A stretch of DNA of 64,000 nucleotides from Hyperoplus lanceolatus (taxonomy: Eukaryota; Chordata; Actinopteri; Uranoscopiformes; Ammodytidae). How positions within the stretch are numbered: position 1 is the stretch's first letter; every line of letters starts with the position of its first letter. The stretch spans positions 6,273,501 through 6,337,500 of the forward strand of contig CM049404.1 of NCBI GenBank assembly GCA_026929865.2, read 5' to 3'. A program made the translations under genes and the position numbers. The notes below the pieces were generated by a model that did no database searches, was not told the origin of the DNA, and saw only the letters and a list, made by a program, of their open reading frames with translations. Positions 11,185-23,536 of the stretch are shown piece by piece.

Positions 11185-11797
11185 AATCGACAAATTAAAT
11201 ACTGACTATTTAATAATGATTTCTTCATGATTAGTTATATACTATATATATATATTTAATTTATATATTAGATCCCTTGACCTTAAGATTACTGTAGGAA
11301 TTTCTTAGCAACTACAGTCCGACATTATAGGAACTTTGCCTTTCTATCCATCTGATACATTTTTGTATGGCTTGTGTTTTTCTTTGTATTTGTGGGCTAT
11401 GCCTGTTGTTTATGAGATTGCCAGACTTCTGTGTGGTTCTGCTAAGATGCAGGCTACTGGTGGAGCTTTTTTCTTCAGTGAAAATCCAAAGCATAGCATT
11501 ATTAGCTAATGATGCAATCAAACTTTTAGTACCACTGAGCTAACCAGGGATTATTTACTGTGGATAATTGCAGCGGAGCGTGCAATACACTGTCCACACA
11601 GTATAGAATAACAACCAGCAGAGATGGTGTTGACAGTTCTGCATACATTAAAGGAGACCTAAGCAATTAGTACAATTATTTTTTCCACAGGCAGCACTGA
11701 GTGTGGATCCTTAATTTGTTTGCAAGTGTTTAAATGCTTTGTTGATACAATTAGAAATTGGTTTGATTTATATGATGGCACCAATTAAAACAAAAGG
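11185..11797. other. no gene seen
   Basis: AT-rich stretch with a short TATATA tract. No coding pattern, terminal repeats or RNA gene. Confidence 0.5.
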
Positions 11798-11799
11798 TA

Positions 11800-13094
11800 G
11801 GGGAGAGTGGCCTAAGTTGTGCAACTTTTCACTCAAAGTGACATTAAAGTAAGGCCTTGACAGTAAAGTCTCCAACTCAAATATGTACATATATTTCAGG
11901 GTGTTGTGCATTCCTGGCAATAAAAACTTTGGATCTGGAATAAACTGTTGAAGAAATATAGCTTTCGGAAAAAAAGTTGTCTTGTTGCACAACTTGACCC
12001 TGGTGTGGTGTAAGTTGTGCGGTTGGAGAGAATACCATGGGGTAAATTGTGCCATTGCTATATATCTCATAAACTGTAATGCAAGACAAATCCATTAGAC
12101 AATCACTTATTTAAGGTGTATTTAAAGTAAATAAAGTAAATAGTTGACAAAGATTGAAGGACAATTTTCTTAAACAAGGCCTAGCAGATCTAATGGTTTT
12201 ACCTGCAAAGCTCACAATGACAAAGTCACCATCATCATCTTTCTGGCCATCTGAACTCTCATCAGTGGTGTTGTTAAGTGGAATTGAGATGTCACTCTCT
12301 TCTAAGCTACTGTAGACAATCACTTTCTTTTGGTGACCAGCGTATACAGCCATGCCACTGGCACAACTCTCAGAAATGTACTTTGCACTAGTTGCTCCGT
12401 GCTTGTGGAACCAACTGCCACCTGACAAATGTGATTCCCCCAACATTTCTGCCTTTAAATCAAGGCTCAAAACCCATATGTACACCCTGGTGTTTCCTCC
12501 CCATTAACTATCTTACCTCTGCACTACTATCTGTGTTTATGTGGATGTATGGGCTTTACGTCTTTTATTTTGGTTATTGTTATTTTCCTTCATTGTTTAC
12601 CTTCTAAATGCACTATGTACAGCACTTTGGACAGTGCAAACTGTCATAAATGTGATTTTATAAATACTTTTTACTTACTTACTTACTTATAACTCCCCTA
12701 GGCCCTTTGGCACAAATCACCCCAATCCCAGAAATTTGGATAATAAGCATGATGCAGCAATTTAGGGCTGACATCGTGCTAACTGTATAGACTCAAAATG
12801 TAGCATACCAAAGCACTAAAACATGTGTCAAATGTTTTCAAACTTGTCTATAATTGTTCAGACACAATAATCAAAAAACCTTGATCATGGAAATTTTTAC
12901 TTTGAAAGGCAAAACACAGTTTTTTTTAGCTTAAATGTGCTTATATCTTATTCCTTGTGTCTCCCTTCTTTACAGGATGAGTCAAATGGATGGCTCTTCT
13001 TAAATATGTGGTCACATTTCCAATGTCTTCCATGGTTTTCTAGAAACAAGGGGTGGCACAACTTCCAAAATGCACAACTTAGGCCACTCTCCCC
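11800..13094. mobile_element. TA-flanked DNA transposon relic with ~24-bp inverted ends, possibly pogo-like
   Basis: Both ends read GGGGAGAGTGGCCTAAGTTG inward, identical for about 24 bp, and are flanked by TA (11798-11799, 13095-13096). A minus-strand remnant at about 12130-12370 reads DDDGDFVIVSFAGK preceded by acidic/serine stretches, which resembles the C-terminal tail of pogo/Tigger-type transposase ORFs in fish. The TA duplication fits the Tc1/mariner-pogo group. The 5' part of any transposase is gone, and a LINE 3' end is inserted within. Confidence 0.65.
12375..12692 (+). mobile_element. 5'-truncated LINE 3' end with (TTAC)n tail
   Basis: The + strand translates to a typical non-LTR ORF2 C-terminus (LWNQLPP ... 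FKSRLKTHMY), followed by a 3' UTR containing 'tacagcactttgg' and ending in four to five TTAC repeats. Insertion inside the TA-flanked element dates it as younger than that element. The minus-strand frame at 12111-12485 is a chimera of this fragment's antisense and the transposase remnant. Confidence 0.75.
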
Positions 13095-13099
13095 TATAT

Positions 13100-15800
13100 G
13101 AGGGTTGGGTTCGCAGTCTGTTTCTGGGTTAACAGTCACATTTATATGAGCCATTTGAATGTTCAGATCTGCTCGATCATGTGTTGAGAGAGTTGAGTTG
13201 TCCACTCCAAAGACAGGGGCTTTGGTTCAAACTTTGAAATCTGATTGAGAAAGCTGTCTTGACATAGAAGATGGTGTCTGACACACCTTTAGAGGAAAAC
13301 AAAGCATCAGTGATTAGTGTAGCGATCAGAATGAGAATTTCTAAGAGGGGACATACAACGGTGGTATGATGGCAATGATTTGAAGTCTTTTTGAGCAAAT
13401 CCTTGAAGACTTTCTTGTCCAGTAGGGAACTGCGGTATGGCATTTGACACATTTTATTCAAACACAAGTAAATGGAATAATTTAGTGCATATATATCCAT
13501 ATCATCACAGACTATACTGTTTTTTTCTCAGTGTGCTACTTGATCTGTCAAACCATTCTGGTGGCTTGTGTTGTGTGTTCTTTGAGGAAAAATAAGTACA
13601 GATTGAACTATGGTATTATTTTTTTAAAGAGACATTTTTTTTGTAGATGACATTTCAGGAGAGCTGACGCTTAAAAGTGAACACAGTGCTTGCTTTAGTG
13701 ATATTTTACTTTGGTTGATGTGTATCCGATCTCTGTCTTTCTACATTGCTCTTCATTATGTTGCCCCAAAGGAACATTGCCAGACCTTCTCAGTAATCCC
13801 TTACAGAGACACAGATGCTGTTAGTTTTGTATAGTCTAAGTAAAGACGGGCCTGTCACAGGCTGTTTGTGCCATGTGTTGACACCCTCACACTGAAGGGT
13901 AATGATGTTGTTTTGTTGCCATGTGTTGAAGCGTGCACAACAAAGCAAAGCCTGCTGCCGTGACTCCCTATGTCGCACAACACAACCGCCAATGACGCAT
14001 CTGCAGAATGGGACAGATCATAAAATGTGTTACAATCACACAACGTGTGTGTCTATCAGAGAGCGAGAGGTGAGAGGAGTAATGGTGGCTGATTATGTGT
14101 GTGTGTGTGTCATCGAGAGCAAGACAGACATGGAGATGACAGACTGATGGAAAGTGTGTGAGAGAGAGTGTGTGGCGCTGCCGTAGCTTGTGCTGTGGAT
14201 CGGCAAGTTGTCCTCTTAGGTTTATGGATTCTGTTTGATAGGCTAGGAGAAGCATGTAGGCTAAAAACATCACTGCTAGGGTCTGTAGAAGCTCAACAAA
14301 CTACGGATCTCTTGACATTAGCTGACACATTAGCCCGCTAGTGCTAATGTTACAGGCAGCCAAATGGCTCTGCAGTGAGCAGTTTATGATTTAAACAACA
14401 TAATTAATTTAACCCTTTTTTGTGTAGCTCAGGAATATCCTGTAAATGCTTCGAAAATAGGAGAGCCTGGCAGGCAAAAAAATATGGCAACATCAAGTAA
14501 CATCTTAGGAGTCATATAGTTGTTAAAATTTCCAATTATTGATTTTACATTGGGAGGAAATTATGTTTAATCACCTGTCCACTAAATTGAACATCATGCA
14601 TCACCGACTTCAATAAATACTATGACTGCAGATGTGTTGTGCTTGAAAAAGCTTACTTTGCTGTTACTTTTTGGTTTTAAATCAATTGATTTATGTTATT
14701 AGAATGCAACTTGAAGTATTTGTGTAAAAAAAAAACATTTTTTCCAGATTATTCCATTATGTGTAAAACAGTTGGTGTCACTATGATTCCAATTTTCATA
14801 TTAAAATAGCTTTGATGAAGTGATGTACAGGTCAGTAGGCTGTACTACTGAATCACACCTGAAAAAGATAAATTGGAGAATCAAGGAAAAAGTTGTCTGT
14901 TATTTTCATAGAAAATTTTGATTGAAAAAATTATTCCACGCTTTTGCAATAGATTGCAGTATTGGAATATGTTAATATATGTGAACAGGCTTTGAAAATA
15001 TATATTATTTTATAGTTTTCAGATAATATATCATTTTTTTCACTGTTTTGTTAAATAAATATAAGTGCAAAGTTGAGAAGTCAAAACGCATGGAGTCCAC
15101 CCTAGTGGACGTGTGTAAAACTCTCTGAAAAATATGTTTTAAAAAAAATGAAGTTATATAATTTATTTTAATGCCTAAAGAAGTATAAAATCACTTGAGA
15201 AAAAAATCCAGACGGATATCATAATTCATGCATGAAAGGGTTAAAGGTGTTCTGAAGAACTTTAAGTTTGTGTTTATCCTTTGGATAAAAGCGGTGGTGT
15301 TTTTACTACACTAGCTGTTGTTCCTGGGAGAGTGTACCCATGACAAAGGGGTAAAATTAAGTAAAAACTATATAAAAGTAGCATTCCTTGACTTATGGTA
15401 TCGTTTGCTGTTAGATGATATTCATCTTCAGAGGAAAAAAAGGACTTTTTCAGAAATATTTAAAAGTTCCTCGCAGCGCCTTTAAGCAGATAAGATAAAT
15501 ACAACAATCCATTTCGGCAGCACATTTATACACAGGCAGAATCGTTCATGCTATTTGCTATTTACAGGCAAACATATTAAAGCGGCAGTAAACAAATAAA
15601 CAGATTAACTCGGAACAGTTGCTCGGCGTCGTGTCAACACTGGTATTACGGGGAATGTGATTAGTGCAGCATGCAGAGGGAAATAGCCACTAGAAACTAG
15701 AGGAGAGAAAGCAGCTTCACTGATGGATAGAGATGAAGGAGCTTCAAAGGTTTAATAACAAGATGATTTGATGTGTAAATGTGGCCATGGGCATTGTGTA
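13100..15800. other. no gene seen
   Basis: Intron-like AT-rich DNA with a short GT tract near 14095. None of the short open frames has a codon pattern or motif that I can support. Confidence 0.5.
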
Positions 15801-15804
15801 TACA

Positions 15805-15960
15805 GGCAAGACAAGTGTATTTATATAGCACAATCCAGACACAAGGCCATTTAAAGTGCTTTACATGGTCATACAATACATCAAGATCAGACATTAGAAA
15901 TTGCAAGAGATAGTAAAAACAAAGAAACTCAAGAAGATCAAGATTCAAGATGCACACAAT
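15805..15960 (+). repeat. dispersed teleost repeat fragment
   Basis: The sequence 'tgtatttatatagcacaatc ... ttaaagtgctttacatggtc' is a familiar interspersed repeat in fish introns. Its boundaries and class are unclear, and the call rests on recalled resemblance. Confidence 0.45.
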
Positions 15961-18331
15961 GCATTCAGTCCCTTTCTCTTTTAAATAAACAGGTATCTTG
16001 ACTAAACTAACGGGCCTAGACCACAAGTTGGTGGATGAGACTAGTTCCTATAAATCACTTGTGCGTGCCCTTTACAAGAGACCCAATGAAATGAACATTG
16101 TTTTTAAACCAAGGCTTAATTGGTATGCTTGTTTAATAAGAGAGTTCTATGTTGGCGAGTGGAAGCCCTCACTGGACACATCAGATGCATGGTGACTTGA
16201 GAAAGGGAGACGTTTTTGACCCTTTTGACTATTTTCCGTTTTAGTTTTACAGCCTGCAGTCTGTAGCAATAAGCAAAGGTTTAACTGTCTTGCTACCAGG
16301 GGGCATCACGCTGTTCAAAGCATGGATGATTACAACCAATTCACTTCTCTTGTCCAGAGGAAAGTATCGCAGCAAATTGTCACAGCACAAGGGATTAGGA
16401 AACAGACCAGGAAATTGAAAGCCCTGGATTGATTTATCTGCAGGATATGATAGCAAGCATTTTTTTACCTCGACACCAAGCACTTCATCAAAAGCAGGTG
16501 TAGTGGCAGTTTTCAATTGGATTTTTCTATTCGTACCGCTCCTTTTGTCCTATAGTGTTTGTGTTATCCATACATTACATATTTTCAGCCTGTATCTGCA
16601 AACAAAGTATATGCTGATCCATATTTCTTTGCTCACCTGCTATTTTTAATGCTGAATATATGTCGATCATAGCATTTTACATGCATGTTTTTTTTTTCTA
16701 GACCCCTCAGAATGCTTTTACACTTGTAAAATAACAAAATACAGGTTCATCTTACACAATTGAAATATCCTGTTTGATTAAAAAAAGTAAATATTTAAAA
16801 ATATTTTAGATAATTTTTTGTTTCAGCTTCTCAAAATATTAGAATATTACATAAGACCAATTAAAAAAGGACTTTATTATGTCGAACTTCTAAACTCTTC
16901 CTCCAGACTATGGGACCCTCGGTTTACAAATGAAATGCAACATTTACTTTGGAGGGGTGGATGTTTTGGGTGGTACCACGTCATGTGCTGCACCAGATAC
17001 ACAGGTGCATAGACGGGATTCAACAGATGTTCGGTAGGTGTGTTGCAGGCTGAGCTTGAGCTCTAATGCTATGCTTAATTAGCACTGTATACGTTTGTCC
17101 TTGGCAAAGATGCTAACACCTTAAGCGCCCTTCAGGGCTGTGAGTGAAGATGATGGCAGCCCCAGTGGGAGACCAACCCTGGCAGCATCTGGTGCCTGGT
17201 AAGCTGTACAGGTTATCAGCTTAAAATGGAGCAACATGTCAAAACACTCAAGAATTAGCATCACAGATCAGCAGGAAAACATTGTTTTTATTCATCAAGC
17301 TATGGCTAAACGGTAATGACAATTCTTTCATTAGGTTCCAGTCCATATCTGTGACACGGTAGCACTCATTGACACAGCTCTTCCTTCCTGCTAGCACTCT
17401 TTGATTTCTGTCAAACCTAATATGATCTTCACTACTCCCGCTTATTACTGGTCTTTAAATCAAAAGCTAGTTTCCAGAGTGCTTCATTTTAAGTGGAGAA
17501 AAGGCCATGGGCTCACTGCTGCCAGGGCTCCACATACAGTAAAAAGAGCAGTGAGAAGCTTAATGAGGCCATATGTCAACAAGTTGATACTTTAATTGTG
17601 ATTTTGAATGCTGCCTTTAGTGGCAATCTGACTGTGTTAGGTTCAGCAGGTTCAGGGCTATCATGAATCATATATTTCAAGCATAATTTTAAATGTCAAT
17701 AGATGCAGAAGCATTTTTTTTGGTGCCATATTGTGAGTTAAAGGCTCATGACAACGTCGAAGGCAAGGACAAGTCAGGAGTAAAATAAAGGAAATCTGTC
17801 TGACTGGAGAATGTGAGATTTCTATGTACAAACACTGTTTTATAATTATAAACCATTGTTTGAGGAGGCACAGCCCTGTATGGGATAATGCCCAGTTCAC
17901 AATGATGTCCCCCGCATTCTAAAAAGTAAATAAAAGGTAGCAAGTCTGAAGTTCCCAAGTTTAAGGACGACAAAACACTGTCATTTCACGTATTTAATTA
18001 GGCTCACATCAAAGTAAATCCACACTACTGCGTTGGGAACATGCCTTTGGGATTCTGGGTTTAGCACTCCACTGAGGATCTCCATTGTTGAAGCGCAACC
18101 TCCTTCTTTTCCAATTCCCCCATATTCTGTTTGTGGATGTCATGCTGAAGCTATGTATAGCAATAGCATCACTGGATTATTTTTGGACTATGCTGATGGC
18201 TGACCATCCAGTGTTCACCCATGCTCTTGACCTCATGATCACCTCTTAAAATGTAACATTGTTGCATTCAGCTAGCTCCGGCTTTCTTTTGTGTGAGCTG
18301 GCTCGAATACATCCAAACCCCGTTCAACTTG
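15961..18331. other. no gene seen
   Basis: Several 60-90 codon frames occur on both strands but none shows a recognised motif. The DNA looks like ordinary intron or intergenic sequence. Confidence 0.5.
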
Positions 18332-18420
18332 CCTAGGCTCTGTAAACGGGCATGTTTATATATAGTGGGCCCACTTTGTTTATATTCCCTTTATTTACAT
18401 ACACGTTTACAGAACCTAGG
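18332..18420. repeat. 89-bp imperfect inverted repeat (hairpin)
   Basis: Left arm CCTAGGCTCTGTAAACGGGC and right arm (reverse complement) CCTAGGTTCTGTAAACGTGT pair over about 24 bp with few mismatches, around a ~40-bp AT-rich loop that itself contains GTGGGCCCAC. It could be a small MITE or a structured RNA hairpin. No target duplication is visible. Confidence 0.5.
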
Positions 18421-19716
18421 CTTTGCATTAAAATAGGATTTATTTTGCCACTCACACACAGTACGGACAGGAGGCAGATTGTGAGGAGATATTCACCGAT
18501 TTTCACAAAAATGTATAAAGTCAACTATCATTCTCCAGAATCACTTATACCAGCTTTAAAAAGACGGCAAGAAAAAAAGAAGGAAGTAAAATTTGAGCCT
18601 GACTGGTCCTTGTGAGGACAATTGATCCCCTTTAACTAAGCCCTTGGTCTCCCTCTGTCCATCTAAAGCTTTCTATGGCTCACACAGGAGGGTGTGTATT
18701 GATTCTATATATGTGTCAGTGTTCATCAGGGAGAGTGCACAGCCATGTAAAAGCCTCAGTGGGAGATCAGTCTTCCATCACTCACCATAGCAGTAGAATG
18801 TATTTGACAGATGAACAGAGTATGTTTGTTGTGTGCTCTCTCTCCTTTGTAACTTTGTCGTCTTATTTCTTGCTCTATATTTCATCCGGCCAGAGACTGC
18901 ATTCAGCAATGGCAATATAAAACTGTTATGCAATTGACTTCAATTAACAATATATGATAGAAACAACTATGAACAATTTTCCATTATTTCAACTTTTCAA
19001 ATAATTGGTATGCTAACTGTTGTGTATGGGATGTTAGATTAACTGTCCTGCTGAGCTGCATCTTGGTAAAGAGAGACTGTGTGAAGAGAGTTTTTTAAAA
19101 TATTGAGTTAGCGATTGTATCAATAATTTGGAAGGATGAAGTTGTGCTTTTAATGCACTTCCACCAAGTCTATGAAACAGCATAAATGTGCAACCTAAAT
19201 GAAAGTGAAGCAAAGGACATCTCTGCAGTGACTGAATGAACACATATTTACATTGAGCTTGTCTGAGGCCCCTGTCTGTACTAGTTTAACTCATGTATTA
19301 AGGCATCTCTGTTGACCAATTAGGTAAACATTTTCGAAACAACAATTTTCAAATGTTCTGTCATTTCTAACATTTCTTGGTTTGTATGCTCCGCTGTAGT
19401 AAAGCATCCAGTATTGAATCCCTTATTAGCGCAGATGTGAATAGAAAGAGGAGATGAGAGAGAGAAGGATGAAATAAGTGAAAAGGAGGAAAAGAAGGGG
19501 TAGACGACATAGTCAATTAAAGTGAAAAAGAGAGGGGGACATGATGAAAGTGAAAGGGGAAAAAAATACATAAATGGTTAGGGAGCGGAATATATGAACA
19601 AAAGAGGGACAGACTGAGTGATGAGAGATGTAGATGAATCAAAGCAAAAGACTGAGTTTGAACATCAGAGTTACAGAAGAGAGCAACAATGACATATTTA
19701 GAGTAGCTAATGTGTA
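18421..19716. other. no gene seen
   Basis: A purine-rich stretch (19440-19570, GA-rich on the + strand) stands out. Otherwise there is no coding or repeat structure that I can support. Confidence 0.45.
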
Positions 19717-19721
19717 GTCCC

Positions 19722-20508
19722 TGTCGTGTTTGCTGAATAATAATAACACACGCGAGTTCACTGTTAACTGACTACCACTTTTATTGGAATGAATGGCAGC
19801 ATCCAGGTATAACGGCTGTGTCTTGATTCAGGGGTTGCACCCTACGTAGGCTGCATTTGAAGACCGATTGCGTCATAGCGGCGCGCAAAGGCTGTCCCGT
19901 TTGCAAGGCTCCTTGCAAGGCTTCTCATATGCGGCCGAGAAATGCAGCCTTCTTTTCACGGTTTTGAAGGCTGCATCAGATGTATCCTTCGTGGCCCAAC
20001 ATATCCCATGATTCATTGCGTTTTTTTCAGAGATTGCATACAATAAAATAAAAAATAACAAAACAGCAACGTGTTGCTCCATCTTCTTAACTTTTATCTT
20101 CCTTTCTTTTTTTCTTGTTCTTTTTTTTCTTTTCGTCTGGTAGGCAACTTCTTTTTCTTTTTTCTTCTGTTGACAAGGCTGTCTCCGTTGGCAGCAATCA
20201 GGGTTGCTAGGCAGCACAGGAGCGGCGAGTCGTCACGCAAGGTAACGGCTTGTTACGTGAACCGGAAATGCTCGTAAACGGAGACCTGCGGAGACCGTCC
20301 CGTTTAACAAAGCTCGTTGGCCTTAAAACCGGCCTTAAAATCGGCCTTCATAGGCTATAGCCTTCATAGACCGCGAGACAGCGTCCTACCAAGTGCGCAG
20401 TCTCTGAATCAAGACACAGCCAACGTGATCAACCTTCCTGTGCATCGGCTAAACCATCCCCCAACACACAGGTTCCTATCACGTTATTATTATTATTATT
20501 AACTAAAG
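19722..20508 (-). repeat. 3' LTR of the Gypsy element, interrupted
   Basis: Segments 19722-19813 and 20422-20508 match the 5' LTR at 25223-25408 in order and are split by a 608-bp MITE. The last ~20 bp corresponding to the LTR start (minus-strand sense) are not found after 20508, where a second MITE begins. A deletion or rearrangement probably removed the LTR-internal junction. Confidence 0.8.
19814..20421. mobile_element. Harbinger-like MITE 1, 608 bp
   Basis: Ends GGCTGTGTCTTGATTCAG (left) and the same sequence inverted (right). The flanking 3-bp duplication AAC (19811-19813, 20422-20424) is confirmed by comparison with the empty site in the other LTR near 25311. A 3-bp duplication points to PIF/Harbinger. 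It has no transposase. The + strand has a long pyrimidine-rich tract around 20100-20175. Confidence 0.85.
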
Positions 20509-20962
20509 CTGGATCCCAATCCAGAGGACGCGGTCTACGCGGTCTATGAAGGCTATAGCCTGTGAAGGCCGATTCGAAGGCCGAACGAGCGTTGTTAAAC
20601 AACAAGGTCTCCGCAGGTCTCCGTTTACAAGCATTTCCAGTTTGCGTGACGACTCGCCGCTCCTGTGCTGCCTAGCAACCCTGATTGCTGCCAACGGAGA
20701 CAGCCTTGTCAACGGAGGAAAAAAGAAAAAGAAGTTGCCCACCAGACGAAAAGAAAAAAAAGTACAAGAAAAAAGAAAGGAAGATAAAAGTTATGGAGCA
20801 ACACGTTGCTGTTTTGTTATTTTTATTTTATGCCATCTCTGAGAAAAACGGAATGAATCTTGGGATATGTTGGGCCGGGAAGGATCCATCTGTTGCAGCC
20901 TTCAAAACCGTGAAACAAAGGCTGCATTTCTCGGCCGCATATGAAGGAGCCTTGCTAATGGT
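20508..20962. mobile_element. Harbinger-like MITE 2, inverted relative to MITE 1, truncated
   Basis: Reverse complement of the MITE 1 family across nearly its whole length (for example the 'tcggccgcatatga' block and the AAAAGAAAAA tract). The left end reads CTGGATCCCAATCCAG, a diverged terminal repeat. The right end stops around 'cttgctaatgg' without a terminal repeat. With MITE 1 it forms an inverted pair with about 450-bp arms, separated by about 86 bp of LTR. Confidence 0.8.
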
Positions 20963-22521
20963 TTAACAACACAATAAAAATACTGTTAACTTCGAAATAC
21001 TCCCCAGTGACAAAGCTAAAACATGAACAGTACACAGTAACACAGTATTTCCCTTTTTTTTCTTAGATCACAGGTTAAGTCTACCAGGTGCAACTATAGC
21101 TCTCCCAGACCTGGTTCTGAGAGTAGGAGTCTCTGCAGGTGAAACATGTATTGTCACAGCAGGTGACAGTATGCATGCTCTGCAGTTGAGCACCATTTCG
21201 TTTAATTGCTGACTGAGACCAGGCCACCACACAGACTGACGAGCACGACTTTTGCACTTTTCCCCACCCTGATGACCTTCATGCAGTTTCGCTAAGACGT
21301 CGTTCCTCATGGCAGCAGGTATAACGAGCCTTGTGTCTTTCAGCAATAAGCCGTCTTTCATGACACGTGAGCAGACACTGTCAACTTTCAGTTGCTCTTT
21401 CAGATTTTCCACATACATGGGGCTCACAGGTAGTCCTTCTATGACAGAGTCTACATAAATGTTTGTGCTCTCCATCAGCCCCTGTTCCTCTGTAGACATG
21501 CGTGATTTCACAGGTGAGCATGACAGTGTGTCTGCTGTCCAAAGTGATTTCCCTGGAACATGCACAATGGAGTATGAATACCGCATCAGTCTCATCCTGA
21601 AGCGCTGGATTCTCGGCGGCAACAGATCCAGTGCTTGTGCTCCAAGTAGGCTGGGAAGGGGTTTATGGTCATTCTCCATGCAGAACTGTTTCCCTATGAG
21701 GAAATCCCTGAACCGTTCACAGGCCCATGTGAGGCCAAGGGCCTCCTTTTCCACTTGTGCATACCGTTGCTCGGTTGGAGTTAGCGACCGCGATGCATAA
21801 GCCACAGGCTTCCATTCCTCCTCCCACTTTTGAAGAAGAACACCACCCAGCCCATATGACGATGCATTGGCAGATACTTTGGTGTCTCTGTTTGGGTCGT
21901 ACATAGCAAGGACCGGAGGAGACGACAGTGCTCTCTTCAGCGATGTGAACGCCTTTGCCTGGTCCACGTCCCAGATCCAACAGTTTTTCTTAGAGAGGAG
22001 GTCACGGAGTGGTTTGTCAGTCTCTGCTAGCTGTGGAATGAACTTTCCCAGCTGATTGACCATGCTGAGAAAACTCCTCAACTCACTGACATTTGTGGGC
22101 TCTTTCATCTCCATGATGGCCTCTGTTTTTCTTGGGTCAGGGCGGATGCCCGCGGATGTGATGATGTGGCCCAAAAAGACTACCTCTCTTGTGAAGAGTT
22201 CGCATTTGTCCACATTAAGGGTGATGCCTGCTTGCTCCAGTCTCTGTAGCACGCCATGGAGTCAAGCATCGTGCTCTTCCTGGTCGCGTACCCACACCAG
22301 TAGGTCATCAATGTGGCAGACCACCCCTTCTAGCCCCTCAATGACCTCAGCCATCATGCGCTGGAAGTGTCAATACCGAAGGGGAGACGGTTGAAATGAA
22401 ACCGCCCAAAGGGTGTAATCAATGTAGTGTACTTGGATGATTCCTTTGTCAGCGGAATCTGCCAAAACCCCACGTTGGCGTCCAGTTTGCTGAAAAACTT
22501 CACCCCAGCAAGCATTCCAAG
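20963..22521 (-). pseudogene. Gypsy pol remnant: RT core, RNase H, integrase zinc region, pol terminus
   Basis: Minus-strand frames 22354-22554 and 21068-22252 carry, in order: reverse-transcriptase middle (SKLDANVGFWQIPL and RLPFG-like segments), the catalytic HIDD (aspartates at 22304-22309), RT thumb (VFLGHIIT), RNase H (SSYGLGGVLLQ, EKEALGLTWACERF) and the H-H-C-C start of integrase (HEGHQGG ... NCRAC). They end abruptly at a typical pol-terminal TRSGR segment. Breaks: a frameshift and a stop between the two frames near 22265 and 22375, loss of the integrase catalytic core, and asparagine where RNase H normally has its first catalytic aspartate (VSANASS). A purine tract at about 21045-21062 (minus sense) may be the polypurine tract. 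Confidence 0.85.
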
Positions 22522-23536
22522 CAGGGCTGTACAGTGCGACAGTTTTGATCGCATTTGCTACTGAAATTGATGACGTGCGATGATGAATACAAGTCCACTC
22601 GCACTAGTGCGACAGCTTGCTAATGAGCAGATGCTGTCTCTTTGAGACACAGAGGAGCGATGCAAAACACTGCTTAGAGGGCTCTACATTAACACTCTCC
22701 AAATGCGGTCTTAGGCAAGTAAGTTATTGAGTCTACCCTCCACTTTGGCTGGTGAAAGATGTGTGCTCGGGACCTGTGCTTGTGCGGCGACTCCAGCACT
22801 AATACACTTCACCAACGGTAATAACCGGAAGGAGACGGCACACAATTAAGTTAGCGCGTGTGCAAACAGAACATTTCCTGTGCGCCTTCACATTAAAAGC
22901 CTGTTACTAGCCAAACGTGAGTTGACTTTTATTTTGAAGCAGGTAAGAACAGGAAGTTCGCGCTTCACAGCCCTGCAGAGAGCAGTCAACAGTTGTCTAT
23001 TTAAACGAAGTTTGGGATAAACCACTGAAGAACTACTCCCAACACATTCACAACAACCTATTTAATATATCCTAAATTGTACCAATATGTATACTTATTT
23101 ATTTAATAGGCTATATGTTTTAAAGTTTGGTTTTAATTAACAGAAGGACATTTACCAAAATGTTTATTATTAATAATATAATAATTATATCTATATACAA
23201 AAAATATATAGATATTCATTTCATGGGGAGAAATTATTCTGAATCAGCAAAACATTGCAATTGGCAGATTAGATTATTTTGTCTAAATTGCAATCAGTGC
23301 ACCTCTATTCATTTTTCTACAATTATTACTGCACACGCTAGGATATGATATTAATTGAGAATTTCAAATGAGACCAAGATGACAGGCTAACAGGTAATTA
23401 GAGCGAAATGCATGGGTTAAGGTTATGCAAGTTTTCGATCATACTTTGTGTGCTACTGAATTTATTTTCGTGCTACTGATTTTTTTTGCTTGCTAGCACC
23501 AGTGCTACCACCTTAAAAAATAAGCGTACAGCCCTG
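22522..23536. mobile_element. non-autonomous hAT element (MITE), 1015 bp, inside Gypsy pol
   Basis: Ends CAGGGCTGTACAGTGCGAC and (inverted) CAGGGCTGTACGCTTATT. Exact 8-bp target duplication ATTCCAAG at 22514-22521 and 23537-23544. It splits the reverse transcriptase of the Gypsy element. There is no transposase inside, and open frames in it are incidental. It shares the CAGGGCTG start with 5541-6812 but not the internal sequence, so it is another subfamily. Confidence 0.92.

Noticed and set aside
12111..12485. 124-codon minus ORF as a host gene
   Set aside because: It is a fusion of antisense LINE sequence with a transposase C-terminal relic within a TA-flanked element.
15697..16195. 109-codon minus and 65-codon plus ORFs near a dispersed repeat
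   Set aside because: No motif and overlap with a dispersed fish repeat; no splice or start support.
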